Assembly (NCBI GenBank): GCA_017527865.1 | Contig: JAFXPN010000001.1 | Location: forward strand, 47,410-111,409 | Direction: 5' to 3' | DNA: 64,000 nucleotides | DNA from: Clostridiales bacterium | GTDB lineage: Bacteria; Bacillota; Clostridia; Saccharofermentanales; Saccharofermentanaceae | In this document: in pieces, positions 27,667 through 36,941 of the stretch | Numbering within the stretch: the stretch's first letter is position 1 | Layout of the letters: every line of letters starts with the position of its first letter | Notes under the pieces: model-generated | The model's input: only the letters and a program-made list of their open reading frames with translations | Database searches by the model: none | Told to the model about the DNA's origin: nothing | Translations under genes and position numbers: made by a program

Positions 27667-29144
27667 TGGTAAAGAACGATGAAGGCATAGTAAAGCTCAA
27701 GCATCATATCATGGAAGAGGTGTGCCGCCTTGCGTGGAAAGGTGAGCTTACCCCGGAGAATGAAGAGAAGCTCGTTTATGAGATAAGCCCGGGACCTAAG
27801 CCCGAGTACCGGTGCTGCGTTTATAAGGAAAGGGAGATCAACCGTCAGAGGATAAGACTTGCCAAGGGACTTTGCGCTACGGCAGAGCCCGATAAGCAGC
27901 ATCATAATGTGGTCCAGGTCATAAATCCCGCCTGCGATTCCTGCCCTCTTCAGTCTTTTGTCGTTACCGATAACTGCAGGTTCTGCCTCGGAAAGGCCTG
28001 CCTCAATTCATGTAAATTCGGAGCCATATCGAAGGGTGAGCTTCATATGCATATAGATCCGCATCTGTGTAAGGAGTGCGGCAAATGCGCAGCAGCCTGC
28101 CCCTATGAAGCGATCATCCATCAGATCAGACCGTGTAAGAGAGCGTGTCCCGTCGGAGCGATAACCTATGATGAATACGGCCTGTGCCTCATCGACGAGA
28201 CGAAGTGCATCCACTGCGGGCATTGCATACACAGCTGTCCGTTCGGCGCGATCGGATCAAAGACATATCTTGTGAACATCATAGAGGATATCCTTGCGGG
28301 GAAAGAAGTAATCGCCATGGCAGCTCCGGCAACTGAAGGCCAGTTCGGTGCCGATATTACCATGGGTTCCATAAGGAAGACCCTCATGGATATGGGTTTT
28401 GCCGATATGGTCGAAGTAGGTCTGGGCGGCGATATGACCGCTGCATATGAAGCCCTCGAATGGGCAGAGGCTCTGGAGAGCGGCAGGAAGATGACAACAT
28501 CATGCTGCCCCGCCTTCAAGTATATGCTGAAGAAGCATTTCCCCGATCAGTATAAGGAGAATATGTCGCAGACCGTATCTCCCATGGTAGCGATCAGCAG
28601 ATACCTGAAGCTCACGCATCCCGGATGCATCACGGTATTCATAGGGCCCTGTATCGCGAAGAAGTCGGAGGCCAATGACAAGACGATCCCGGGTACCGCA
28701 GATTATGCGGTTACGTACGGAGAACTTCGCGCTCTGATACGCTCAAAGGATATGGAGATAAAACCGTCTGACGACGGATATCAGGAAGCTTCAGTATGGG
28801 GCAAGCGGTTCGCGACCAGCGGCGGTGTTGCCAATGCCGTCATGGAAGTCATGCGCGAGCGCGGCATAGATACGGAGAATATCAAACTCGAGCGCTGCGC
28901 GGGCGGGGATGAGTGTCGCAAGGCGCTGCTTCTTCTTAAGGCAGGCAGAATAGAAGCGGATTTCATCGAAGGAATGATCTGTCCGGGCGGATGTGTCGGA
29001 GGACCTTCCAAGCACAAGACCGAGGCTGAGATCACGAATGCGCGTAATGCCCTGCTCGAGAAGGCGGATGGCCGCGGTGTGCTCGACAACCTTAAGAACT
29101 ACCCCATGGATAAGTTCTCAATGATGCGGGACGGGAGTATGTGA
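27666..29144 (+). CDS. [FeFe] hydrogenase large subunit, group B-like
   Basis: 492 residues. Several 4Fe-4S clusters lie in the N-terminal third (CxxC...C near residue 97, CKECGKCAAACP, CIHCGHCIHSCP). The H-cluster motifs follow: L1 TSCCPAF (278-284), L2 FIGPCIAKKSEA near 326 and L3 EGMICPGGCVGGP (435-447). These Cys residues bind the active-site iron. The arrangement fits monomeric group B hydrogenases, whose role in fermentative anaerobes is poorly defined; hydrogen production or sensing is possible. Maturases HydE, HydF and HydG are not in the window. Confidence 0.85.
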   Translation: MVKNDEGIVKLKHHIMEEVCRLAWKGELTPENEEKLVYEISPGPKPEYRCCVYKEREINRQRIRLAKGLCATAEPDKQHHNVVQVINPACDSCPLQSFVVTDNCRFCLGKACLNSCKFGAISKGELHMHIDPHLCKECGKCAAACPYEAIIHQIRPCKRACPVGAITYDEYGLCLIDETKCIHCGHCIHSCPFGAIGSKTYLVNIIEDILAGKEVIAMAAPATEGQFGADITMGSIRKTLMDMGFADMVEVGLGGDMTAAYEALEWAEALESGRKMTTSCCPAFKYMLKKHFPDQYKENMSQTVSPMVAISRYLKLTHPGCITVFIGPCIAKKSEANDKTIPGTADYAVTYGELRALIRSKDMEIKPSDDGYQEASVWGKRFATSGGVANAVMEVMRERGIDTENIKLERCAGGDECRKALLLLKAGRIEADFIEGMICPGGCVGGPSKHKTEAEITNARNALLEKADGRGVLDNLKNYPMDKFSMMRDGSM

Positions 29145-31351
29145 TGTCTGACAAGTCATTTATCGATAACCTTATAAGTCAGATGACGCTTGAAGAGAAG
29201 GCCGCGCAGATGGTCCAGATACCTGTATCTGCCGTAGGCATGGAGGAATCCTTAAAGTGGGCGGAAATGGGCGCGGGATCCTTCTTAAATGTATTCGGCG
29301 ATGACATCAAAGAACTTCAGAAAGCAGCTATGGAGAAGTCCAGGCTTAAGATCCCGGCGATATTCGGAACGGATGCCGTAAGAGGGCATGCGGAGAATAA
29401 AGATGCAACGATATTTCCCTCATCCCTTACCATGGCGGCGACATGGGACAGAGATCTTTTAAGACAGGTCGCAGCCGCGACTGCGGCAGAGGTTGCCACA
29501 GACGGACTGCACTGGGATTTCGCGCCTTTATTTTGCCTTGCAAGGGATCCCAGGTGGGGCAGGACGGGTGAAACATTCGGAGAGGATAAGTATCTTGCGG
29601 GTGAACTCGGCGCAGCTCAGGTAAGAGGATATCAGGGGGATGACCTTTCTGCTGATGATACGGTGCTTGCATGCGCCAAGCATTATATTGCCTACGGAGA
29701 AGCAACGGGCGCGCGTGATTCATATGATACAGAAGTTACTTTCCGCAAGATAAGAGATGAATTCCTGTCACCGTTCCGCAAGGCGATAGAAGCGGGATGC
29801 GGTTCATTCATGACAGCCTACGGCTCGATCGACGGAACTCCTCTTACTGCCAATAAGAAAGCCCTGCGTGATATATTGAGGGATGAACTCGGATTTGACG
29901 GCATCGTGGTTACGGATTGGGATACTGTCAATTATCTCGTCGTTAGGCAGAAGGTCTGCAAAGATATCAATGAGGCATCAAGGGCTGCGGCATCGGCAGG
30001 CAATGACATTATCATGTGCACTTCGGCGTTCTATGATGCGGTGATAGAAGAAGTCAGAGAAGGAAGGCTTGAAGAGAAGATCCTTGATGATGCGGTAAGA
30101 CATATACTGTCGGTCAAGCTTAAGATGAAACTGTGGGACAAGCCGATTAAGAAAGGCATTCCCGGAAGTATCGGCTGCAAGGCCCATCTCGAACTTGCAA
30201 AGAAGGCCGCTGAAAACTCCGTGATCATGCTCAAGAACGACGGCGTTCTGCCGATATCCTTTAATAAGAAGATCAGAAAGATCGCGGTCATCGGTCCCAA
30301 TGCCAATGACATCCGCGCCCAGTACGGCGATTGGACTTACTTTACGCATCCGCTGCCGGGGGTAAAGAAGGAGCCTGCCCGTCCGTATGTGACGCTGCTC
30401 GAAGGCGTGCGCGCTCAGACAGAGGGTTCGGGCATAAAAGTCGAATATGCATACGGCTGCGCGGTAAACCGTCCGGATTACCATAGGGAAACGAAGGACA
30501 TAGGCGCTTTTATCGATATGTGCTACGAGATAAACGAGCACGGGACCGATAATTACAAGCAGATGCCCTTTATCAATGAAGCAGCTTCTCTTGCAAGGGA
30601 GAGCGATCTAGTGATCCTTGCATTGGGAGATAACTATACGCAGGCAGGAGAATACACAGACAGGGCGGACCTTGATCTTTCCGGCATGCAGGAGGCTCTG
30701 GTGAGGATAATAAGCGGGTTTAAGGTGCCGATAATAACTGTGCTTATCGCAACCAAACCTCTTGCCATCCCCGATGTCGTAAAGAGATCAGATGCAGTGG
30801 TATGCGCTTTTAACGGCGGTATGTTCGGCGGGGAGGCAGTGGCGGAAGTGCTTTTCGGGAAGAAGAATCCCGAAGGAAGACTGCCGATATCTTTCCCTGT
30901 CATGACGGGTCAGGTCCCTGTTTACTATAATCAGTTGCCGGGGTGGCACGAAGGGCGCTATGTCGATTGCCCTAAGGAGCCTCTGTTCGTGTTCGGCGAA
31001 GGTCTTTCCTATACATGGTACGAGTATTCAGGTCTGAAGTTTGATGCCGGGACCAAGACTGTGACCGTGACCGTTGCCAATACGGGTGACATGAAAGGAA
31101 CGGAGACTGTACAGATCTATATCAACGATAAAGTAAGCTCGATCATGACCGCTGATAAGAATCTCGCGGGGTTTGAGAAAGTCGAGCTTGAGCCCGGCGA
31201 AAGCCGTGAAGTGAGCATCAGGCTCGATGATGAGGCATTTGAGGTTACATTGCCGGACGAGACCCGAGTGATAGAACACGGGGAATTTGATATAATGGCC
31301 GGGCACAGTTCGCGTGATGAAGATCTGATCAAGATAACGGTGGTGTTATAA
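29144..31351 (+). CDS. Glycoside hydrolase family 3 (beta-glucosidase-like)
   Basis: 735 residues from ATG 29144, overlapping the hydrogenase stop (TGATG). The N-terminal barrel shows GTDAVRGHAENKDATIFPSS, RDPRWGRTGETFGEDKYLAGE and KHYIAYGE; the nucleophile is Asp258 in VVTDWDTV. The second domain (AVIGPNANDIRAQYGDW, ALGDNYTQAGEYTDRADLDL) and a C-terminal fibronectin-III-like domain complete the family layout. No signal peptide is present, so it should act on imported oligosaccharides. The exact sugar cannot be told from sequence. Confidence 0.9.
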   Translation: MSDKSFIDNLISQMTLEEKAAQMVQIPVSAVGMEESLKWAEMGAGSFLNVFGDDIKELQKAAMEKSRLKIPAIFGTDAVRGHAENKDATIFPSSLTMAATWDRDLLRQVAAATAAEVATDGLHWDFAPLFCLARDPRWGRTGETFGEDKYLAGELGAAQVRGYQGDDLSADDTVLACAKHYIAYGEATGARDSYDTEVTFRKIRDEFLSPFRKAIEAGCGSFMTAYGSIDGTPLTANKKALRDILRDELGFDGIVVTDWDTVNYLVVRQKVCKDINEASRAAASAGNDIIMCTSAFYDAVIEEVREGRLEEKILDDAVRHILSVKLKMKLWDKPIKKGIPGSIGCKAHLELAKKAAENSVIMLKNDGVLPISFNKKIRKIAVIGPNANDIRAQYGDWTYFTHPLPGVKKEPARPYVTLLEGVRAQTEGSGIKVEYAYGCAVNRPDYHRETKDIGAFIDMCYEINEHGTDNYKQMPFINEAASLARESDLVILALGDNYTQAGEYTDRADLDLSGMQEALVRIISGFKVPIITVLIATKPLAIPDVVKRSDAVVCAFNGGMFGGEAVAEVLFGKKNPEGRLPISFPVMTGQVPVYYNQLPGWHEGRYVDCPKEPLFVFGEGLSYTWYEYSGLKFDAGTKTVTVTVANTGDMKGTETVQIYINDKVSSIMTADKNLAGFEKVELEPGESREVSIRLDDEAFEVTLPDETRVIEHGEFDIMAGHSSRDEDLIKITVVL

Positions 31352-31352
31352 A

Positions 31353-32279
31353 GTGGTTTTTAATAATATTCTGGAAGCGTTGGGGAATACACCGCTTATC
31401 AGGCTCAATAAGATGGTTCCGGAAGGAAGCGCTGAGATACTCGTAAAGTTCGAAGGACTTAATGTCGGAGGATCGATCAAGACCCGTACCGCTCTGCGTA
31501 TGATCGAACAGGGTGAGAAAGACGGACTCATCGGACCCGACACAGTAATAGTCGAGCCGACATCCGGAAACCAAGGGATCGGACTTGCTCTCATAGGCGC
31601 GGTAAAGGGATACAAAACGGTAATAATCATGCCGGATTCCGTGAGTGTTGAGAGGCGCAAGCTCGTTGAGCATTACGGCGCCGAAGTCATTCTCACACAT
31701 GACGACGGCGATATAGGACTTGCGATCAAGGAGTGTATCCGTATCGCGAACAGTATGAAGGAAGAAGATCCCAGGGTGTTCATACCGCAGCAGTTTGAGA
31801 ATCCCGCGAATGTAAAAGCCCAGTACGAAGAGACTGCGCGCGAGATACTTGATGCGGTCGAAGGCAGGATCGACGGGTTTGTGTCGGGCATCGGCACCGG
31901 AGGAACGATCACGGGAATCGGCAGAGCGTTGAAAGAAGCCAATCCCGATACTGTTATCTGGGCGGCTGAACCCGAGCACGCGGCTATCCTTTCGGGCGGG
32001 TCGATCGGAACTCACATACAGATGGGGATCGGAGACGGACTTATCCCGCCCATCCTTGATACCGGTATCTATGATGATATTGCCATCATTACCGATGAAG
32101 AGGCTCTGACGACATCCAGGGAGCTTTCATCAAAAGAAGGCATACTCTGCGGCATCTCATCCGGGACGAATGTCGCGGGCGCGTTGAAGCTTGCCCGGAA
32201 GCTTGGCCCCGGAAAGACGGTCGTCACCATATTGCCTGATACTGCGGAGAGGTATTTCTCAACGCCTTTGTTCGATTGA
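31353..32279 (+). CDS. Cysteine-synthase-like PLP enzyme (variant active-site motifs)
   Basis: 308 residues from GTG 31353, directly behind the GH3 stop and without a ribosome binding site. The fold is that of O-acetylserine sulfhydrylase: an N-terminal NTPLIRL, a PLP lysine in GGSIKTRTA (usually GGSVKDR) and a glycine loop SGIGTGGTITG. The substrate loop reads TSGNQGIG where CysK has TSGNTGIG. These changes may shift the acceptor or nucleophile. Cysteine synthesis is the simplest guess, but another beta-replacement is possible. Confidence 0.75.
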   Translation: MVFNNILEALGNTPLIRLNKMVPEGSAEILVKFEGLNVGGSIKTRTALRMIEQGEKDGLIGPDTVIVEPTSGNQGIGLALIGAVKGYKTVIIMPDSVSVERRKLVEHYGAEVILTHDDGDIGLAIKECIRIANSMKEEDPRVFIPQQFENPANVKAQYEETAREILDAVEGRIDGFVSGIGTGGTITGIGRALKEANPDTVIWAAEPEHAAILSGGSIGTHIQMGIGDGLIPPILDTGIYDDIAIITDEEALTTSRELSSKEGILCGISSGTNVAGALKLARKLGPGKTVVTILPDTAERYFSTPLFD

Positions 32280-32286
32280 GTGTCGC

Positions 32287-32315
32287 TTTACTTTTCCTGA
32301 AAGTACAAGTATATT
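32287..32315 (+). promoter_or_regulatory. Predicted promoter of the acidic lipoprotein gene
   Basis: TTTACT (32287-32292), 17-base spacer, TATATT (32310-32315). The start of transcription would be near 32322. Confidence 0.55.
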
Positions 32316-32344
32316 ATTTTTATTAATTCTTGGAGGGTGAATCT

Positions 32345-33259
32345 ATGAAATTAAAGAAATTGACAGCTGTTCTGTTGACTTTGTCTTTGGTTGCATCTGT
32401 TGCAGGATGCTCGAAGGTTAAGTCCGTATCAGCGGAAGATTTTATCGCGGCATGTGAGAAGATGGATGCATCAGAGGTCGATCCCGAAGATATGTCCGAT
32501 CTTGATGCTGACGATTATGAGGACGGCGTCTATTGTGTTATGGATGCTGATTACATCGAAGACAACTGGGATGATGCCGAAGGCGATATAAATGCATACA
32601 GCGCATACGGATTGTCTACCCCTAATGTGTTTGATGATTTCGAAGCTGAAGACTTCGAACAGATGGTAGTCTTCTGCAAGATGGCTCAGGATGGTGTGGA
32701 TGATATCGATGCGCCTGAAGATGTCGAAGATGCCACATTTGATATCGTTATGGGCATGCAGATAACACTTGCGGATGATGACAGGACAGAAGAGATAATG
32801 AATAACATTGCCGATCTTCTCGATGAGATCAACATCGATGTTGATGATCTGTCATCCGGCGAGTACGGCGCAAGCTCTAAGGAAGGCTTCCTCAAGCTTC
32901 ACATGGATCTGGCCGAATTTGCTCAGGCTATCAAGGATTCCGATGCATATGACATGCTTTCCGGATTCGCGGGTGATATGGATGATATCGATGCGGTCCT
33001 TGACTCACTGTCGGGCGATCTTGCCGTTGCCGTTTATGTAAAGGGCCAGAATATCGTTATCGTTGTAGGATCTGCATTGAATCAGGATGCCGATCTTCTT
33101 CCCACATTCTGCTCCAAGCTCGGTGTAGGCGATCCTTTAAAGGTTGATTCAAATGAGATGATCGCAGAGGGATTGTGCGATTATATCGATGATAAGGTCG
33201 GAACACTCCTCGGGTTAGCTGCCGGCGGTCTTACAGAAGATACAGCTTCATACTATTGA
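32345..33259 (+). CDS. Acidic lipoprotein of unknown function
   Basis: 304 residues from ATG 32345 with GGAGGG upstream. The signal peptide ends in lipobox VAGC (Cys22). The mature chain is unusually rich in Asp and Glu (SDLDADDYEDGVYCVMDADYIEDN) and shows no domain I can name. The partial lipoprotein at the end of the window (63798) shares the start pattern of signal peptide, about 30 residues, then DDYEDGV / EDFHDGV. It has its own promoter and terminator, so it is a single-gene unit. Confidence 0.75.
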   Translation: MKLKKLTAVLLTLSLVASVAGCSKVKSVSAEDFIAACEKMDASEVDPEDMSDLDADDYEDGVYCVMDADYIEDNWDDAEGDINAYSAYGLSTPNVFDDFEAEDFEQMVVFCKMAQDGVDDIDAPEDVEDATFDIVMGMQITLADDDRTEEIMNNIADLLDEINIDVDDLSSGEYGASSKEGFLKLHMDLAEFAQAIKDSDAYDMLSGFAGDMDDIDAVLDSLSGDLAVAVYVKGQNIVIVVGSALNQDADLLPTFCSKLGVGDPLKVDSNEMIAEGLCDYIDDKVGTLLGLAAGGLTEDTASYY

Positions 33260-33280
33260 TATCCGAACGCATATGACAGA

Positions 33281-33307
33281 ACAGGCGGGGCAACCCGCCT
33301 GTTTTTT
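33281..33307 (+). terminator. Rho-independent terminator
   Basis: Perfect 9-bp stem ACAGGCGGG/CCCGCCTGT with loop GCAA, followed by TTTTTT. Confidence 0.9.
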
Positions 33308-33325
33308 ATGAAAACAAATAATAAA

Positions 33326-33334
33326 TGATATAAT
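33326..33334 (+). promoter_or_regulatory. Extended -10 promoter of the CAP-domain gene
   Basis: TGATATAAT: a perfect extended -10 (TGn + TATAAT). The -35 region is weak. It lies about 60 bases before the ATG at 33395. Confidence 0.55.
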
Positions 33335-33394
33335 CTTTTGAAAAGATGCATATCAAGGTGCCGGGTATTGCCTGCATATACGGAGGTGCGGTTA

Positions 33395-34732
33395 ATGTTA
33401 AGAAGCAAGTTTATCAAGACGGTGTCGGCGGTGCTCGCAGGATTTGTTGTGTTTACTGCTTTGTCTGTTCCCGGAACGGCGGTTAAGGCTGATGATACCA
33501 TCGATTCTGCGGCGATAATAAATGATGCACTGAATTCCGGAGCTCACCGCTGCAATGTAAATGCTCCGAGGTCCGGCAATGTATTTGTACAGCTTTACGG
33601 GAATTTTGATGCTTATTCGAAGGATGCTCTTATAGACCAGATCAATTCTTACAGACTTGAAGCCTGTCAGAGCGGTGTGCGTGATCCCCGTAATCCCGGA
33701 AGAGGCCTTACGATGGCCGATTATGTGCCTTTAAGATGGTCGAGGAGTATGGAGGAGATGGCGATGCTCCGCGCGGCAGAGTCTTCATATACCCTCGTTA
33801 AGCTCAAGATGACGGGTGAGAATTACACGAATTCAAGTTACGACGTGGCTTGTTTCGGTGAATCGCTGGCGTTCTCGGAAGGACTGTCCCAGGGACTGGC
33901 CCAGTGTTATGCGGAAAAGCAGGCTTGGAACACAAATACCGGTATCGCAAGCAGTAATTACGCCGAACTCATCAATCCTTCGTATCAATACTTCGGAGCC
34001 GCGGGCTTTAACCGTGCTCAGGCGTTTGAGTTTACAACTCAGGGCGGACTCGATGAAGGCAGGATAGATGTTTCTTCTTATAACTCGCAGCTTGCCGAGG
34101 TGCCTGCCGCGTATATATCCGCGGTTACCGTAACGAACAACTGTCTGCTCAATACGACCGCAAGACTCTCGCTGACATGCATGATCAAAGTCCAAAGCTA
34201 CAACAAGTGGCTGAATTACTCGGGTATCAAGCTTCTTGCCACTACCTGGTGGTCGGCTGATCCCAATATGATAACAGTCGATCCCCTCGGAAATGCGACC
34301 GGCAAGGTCAGCGGTCTGTACGGTGTCTGGTACAGACTGAACGGTGTAAACTACACATCTGCGGTAAGGGTAACCGACGGATCTCTTATAAGAGACTTTG
34401 CCTCCAGGCTTTATTCTGTTGCTCTTACGAGAACTCCCGATCAGGCAGGTCTTGACTACTGGACGAACAGACTTGCATCTCATGAGGTGACAGGAACGCA
34501 GGCCGCTTACGGCTTCTTCTTCAGCGATGAATTTACCGGTCTTAATCTGTCGAACGAACAATATGTTCAAAGACTTTATCAGACATTCCTCGGAAGAGAT
34601 CCCGAGCCTGCCGGATATGCATACTGGCTCACATTGATGGCGGACGGAGCTTCACGTCTGGATGTATTTAACGGATTCTCCGGTTCTTCGGAATTTACAC
34701 GCATCTGTGCATACGCCGGGATCACCCCGTAA
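33395..34732 (+). CDS. Secreted CAP-domain protein with C-terminal DUF4214 repeats
   Basis: 445 residues from ATG 33395 with CGGAGGTG upstream; the frame continues upstream but lacks another ribosome binding site. A signal peptide (about 1-30, ending near TAVKA) leads into a CAP/SCP-like domain (LIDQINSYRLEACQ, PLRWSRSMEEMAMLRAAESS, GESLAFSEGLSQG). The C-terminus has two DUF4214 units (LYSVALTRTPDQAGLDYWTNRL and LYQTFLGRDPEPAGYAYWLTLM). It should be extracellular. DUF4214 is often found in cell-surface proteins; the ligand is unknown. Confidence 0.85.
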   Translation: MLRSKFIKTVSAVLAGFVVFTALSVPGTAVKADDTIDSAAIINDALNSGAHRCNVNAPRSGNVFVQLYGNFDAYSKDALIDQINSYRLEACQSGVRDPRNPGRGLTMADYVPLRWSRSMEEMAMLRAAESSYTLVKLKMTGENYTNSSYDVACFGESLAFSEGLSQGLAQCYAEKQAWNTNTGIASSNYAELINPSYQYFGAAGFNRAQAFEFTTQGGLDEGRIDVSSYNSQLAEVPAAYISAVTVTNNCLLNTTARLSLTCMIKVQSYNKWLNYSGIKLLATTWWSADPNMITVDPLGNATGKVSGLYGVWYRLNGVNYTSAVRVTDGSLIRDFASRLYSVALTRTPDQAGLDYWTNRLASHEVTGTQAAYGFFFSDEFTGLNLSNEQYVQRLYQTFLGRDPEPAGYAYWLTLMADGASRLDVFNGFSGSSEFTRICAYAGITP

Positions 34733-34742
34733 GGTCTGACCA

Positions 34743-36107
34743 ATGGGAATCGTTGAACTGCTTCTTCTTGCGGTCGGCGTATCGATGGATGCCTTTGCGG
34801 CAGCGATATGCAAGGGTATCGAGACTAAGAAGGCAACTTTTAAGCAAAAACTCCTGTGCGGGGTCTGGTTTGGCGGATTCCAGGGGCTGATGCCGTTCAT
34901 CGGCTTTATCCTCGGCGTATCATTTGCAGGATTCATTGACAAAGTTTCTTCCTGGGTGGCATTTCTGCTCCTGTTCATATTGGGTGTCAATATGTTGAAG
35001 GAGGCTTTTTCCTCTGAGGAAGAAGAGACTCGAAAAGGATTTAATGTCAAATCGATGTTTATCCTGGCGGTAGCGACATCGATCGATGCATTGGCGGTCG
35101 GAGTCGCATTTGTCGCTGTACCGGTTGAGATCCTTGATGCTTCGTCTATTGTCAATACCGCTTTCGCCTGCATTGTCATAACCCTGACTACATTCCTCTT
35201 TTCATTCTGGGGCGTTAATGTCGGAAATCTATTCGGAAGCAGCTATAAGTCCGGTGCAGAAGCTGCCGGCGGATTTGTCCTCATATTCATTGGAGCGAAG
35301 ATCCTGCTCGAGCATTTCGGCATTCTCGATTTTATGAGCAACGGCGATGTGCTGTTCGGGCTTCTTATTCCTTTTGTAGGGACTGTGTTCGGATCTGCGA
35401 TAGTGTTCATCGTCAAGCGCGATATCAATGAGACCGTAAAGATGATATTGACCGGAATGACAGGGGGGATCATGCTCGCCTGTTCCGTTTGGACATTGCT
35501 CTATCCTTCTATCCTTGACGGCAAGGTTATGACAGTTGCCGCGGGATTTATGATAGGAATACTGTTCCAGTATGCATTGGACAAAGCCATTCCGCATACA
35601 CATGTGTTTACCAATGCCGAAGAAGGTCCTTCGACCAAACTCAACCGTTCCAGCAAGGTGATGCTCTCCGAGATCATTCACCATGTACCTGAGGGTATGG
35701 CTATAGGTGTTATGTATGCCGGGGTGCTGAACGGATCGGGAGACATAGCTCTTACAACGGCGATCGCGCTTACGCTCGGAATCGCCGTACAGAATATCCC
35801 GGAAGGCGCATTTGTATCATCACCCCTTCATACGGAGAGCGGTGAAGTTAAAGGCAAGTCTTTCCTTATGGGCGTCGTATCGGGCGTAGTAGAGCCGATA
35901 CTCGGCATAGCGGCTATCATACTGGGAACGGCGCTTCCGGGGATCCTGCCGTTCCTCATGTCGATGACCGGCGGCGCCATTGCATTTCTCGTTCTTGAAG
36001 AGACTATCCCGTCTATGTCGGCCGGGAAGCATACTGATAAGGGTACAATATCATTTGCGGTATTCTTCTGTCTGATGATGGTATTAACATTCCGGGCAGG
36101 AGGATAA
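34743..36107 (+). CDS. Fusion of MntP-type manganese exporter with GufA-type ZIP metal transporter
   Basis: 454 residues. Residues 1-190 are a MntP (DUF204) domain: SMDAFAAAICKGIE and ATSIDALAVGVAF carry its paired Asp residues, and about six helices are seen. Residues 200-454 form a ZIP domain of the GufA/ZIP11 kind, with HHVPEGMAIGV, QNIPEGAFVSSPLH and SGVVEPILG. The frame is uninterrupted and no start lies at the junction. MntP pumps manganese out, whereas ZIP proteins usually bring divalent metals in. The gene is ten bases behind the CAP gene and no yybP-ykoY riboswitch is seen. Confidence 0.8.
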   Translation: MGIVELLLLAVGVSMDAFAAAICKGIETKKATFKQKLLCGVWFGGFQGLMPFIGFILGVSFAGFIDKVSSWVAFLLLFILGVNMLKEAFSSEEEETRKGFNVKSMFILAVATSIDALAVGVAFVAVPVEILDASSIVNTAFACIVITLTTFLFSFWGVNVGNLFGSSYKSGAEAAGGFVLIFIGAKILLEHFGILDFMSNGDVLFGLLIPFVGTVFGSAIVFIVKRDINETVKMILTGMTGGIMLACSVWTLLYPSILDGKVMTVAAGFMIGILFQYALDKAIPHTHVFTNAEEGPSTKLNRSSKVMLSEIIHHVPEGMAIGVMYAGVLNGSGDIALTTAIALTLGIAVQNIPEGAFVSSPLHTESGEVKGKSFLMGVVSGVVEPILGIAAIILGTALPGILPFLMSMTGGAIAFLVLEETIPSMSAGKHTDKGTISFAVFFCLMMVLTFRAGG

Positions 36108-36120
36108 GAAAGAGGTACGT

Positions 36121-36891
36121 ATGAATAGATCTGTGAAAGCATTATTTGCATCGGCGGCTGCGGTCATGATGATAGCATCGGTCTCCTGTTCAGGGGATGT
36201 CGACACCGGCCTGACCGTTGAAGAAGAGGGATCCGGGGAGCAGGCATCCTTCATGACTTATGATGAATATACCGCTGCGCCGGTGAACTCCGATGTTGCG
36301 GTCCAATGCACCGTGCAGGCTACGCAGTCCTGGTGGGATAATAAGATAACGGTCTATGCAGCAGATTCTGACGGCGCCTATTTTATCTACAACATGGCAT
36401 GTTCCGAGGATGATTCCGAGAACCTTGTTCCCGGGACTGTTATCCTCGTAACCGGGATCAAAAGCGAATGGGAAGGTGAGATCGAGATAATCGATGCGGT
36501 GTTCGAATTCGTCCCGGATGCCGACGGGGAGGTAATTGAGCCTGCCGATCTTACGTCGGAGTTCGGTGATGATGAAGCTCTGGAGCTTCATCAGAATCAG
36601 TTCTTCAGGATGACCGGACTTACCGTTGTTCCTATCGGTGATGACGGAGAAGCTTTTCTGTACAACTGGGACGGATCAGGCTCACGTGAGAACAATTCCG
36701 ATCTGTATTTCAAGGTATCTGACGGCGAACACGAGATGACATGCACGGTCGAGTCATATCTTACAGGAGCTGTTACGGAGAATTATGCAAATGTGGAGGC
36801 TCTCAATGCCGGAGATATGATCGATATCGAAGGATATATGTACTGGTATCAGGGACCGAATCCGCATATTACTTCGGTAACGGTAAGGTGA
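36121..36891 (+). CDS. Lipoprotein of unknown function
   Basis: 256 residues; signal peptide with lipobox SVSC (Cys23). The mature protein has two similar halves that look like small beta-barrel (OB-like) units: VAVQCTVQATQSWWDNKITVYAAD...GTVILVTGIKSEWEGEIEI, and FFRMTGLTVVPIG...GDMIDIEGYMYWYQGPNPHITSVTV. This pattern is known from extracytoplasmic nucleic-acid or ligand binding modules, but no function is proved. The gene follows the metal transporter by 13 bases with AAGAGG upstream. Confidence 0.65.
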   Translation: MNRSVKALFASAAAVMMIASVSCSGDVDTGLTVEEEGSGEQASFMTYDEYTAAPVNSDVAVQCTVQATQSWWDNKITVYAADSDGAYFIYNMACSEDDSENLVPGTVILVTGIKSEWEGEIEIIDAVFEFVPDADGEVIEPADLTSEFGDDEALELHQNQFFRMTGLTVVPIGDDGEAFLYNWDGSGSRENNSDLYFKVSDGEHEMTCTVESYLTGAVTENYANVEALNAGDMIDIEGYMYWYQGPNPHITSVTVR

Positions 36892-36941
36892 TAGTATAAA
36901 ACAGTTGTGGTAAAATGTTAAAAATCATGGAGGAATGATAT

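Noticed and set aside
33338..33394. Upstream in-frame start for the CAP-domain protein
   Set aside because: It lies at the promoter start point, has no ribosome binding site, and would hide the signal peptide.
34733..34742. Manganese riboswitch (yybP-ykoY) before the MntP-ZIP gene
   Set aside because: Only ten bases separate the gene from the upstream stop.
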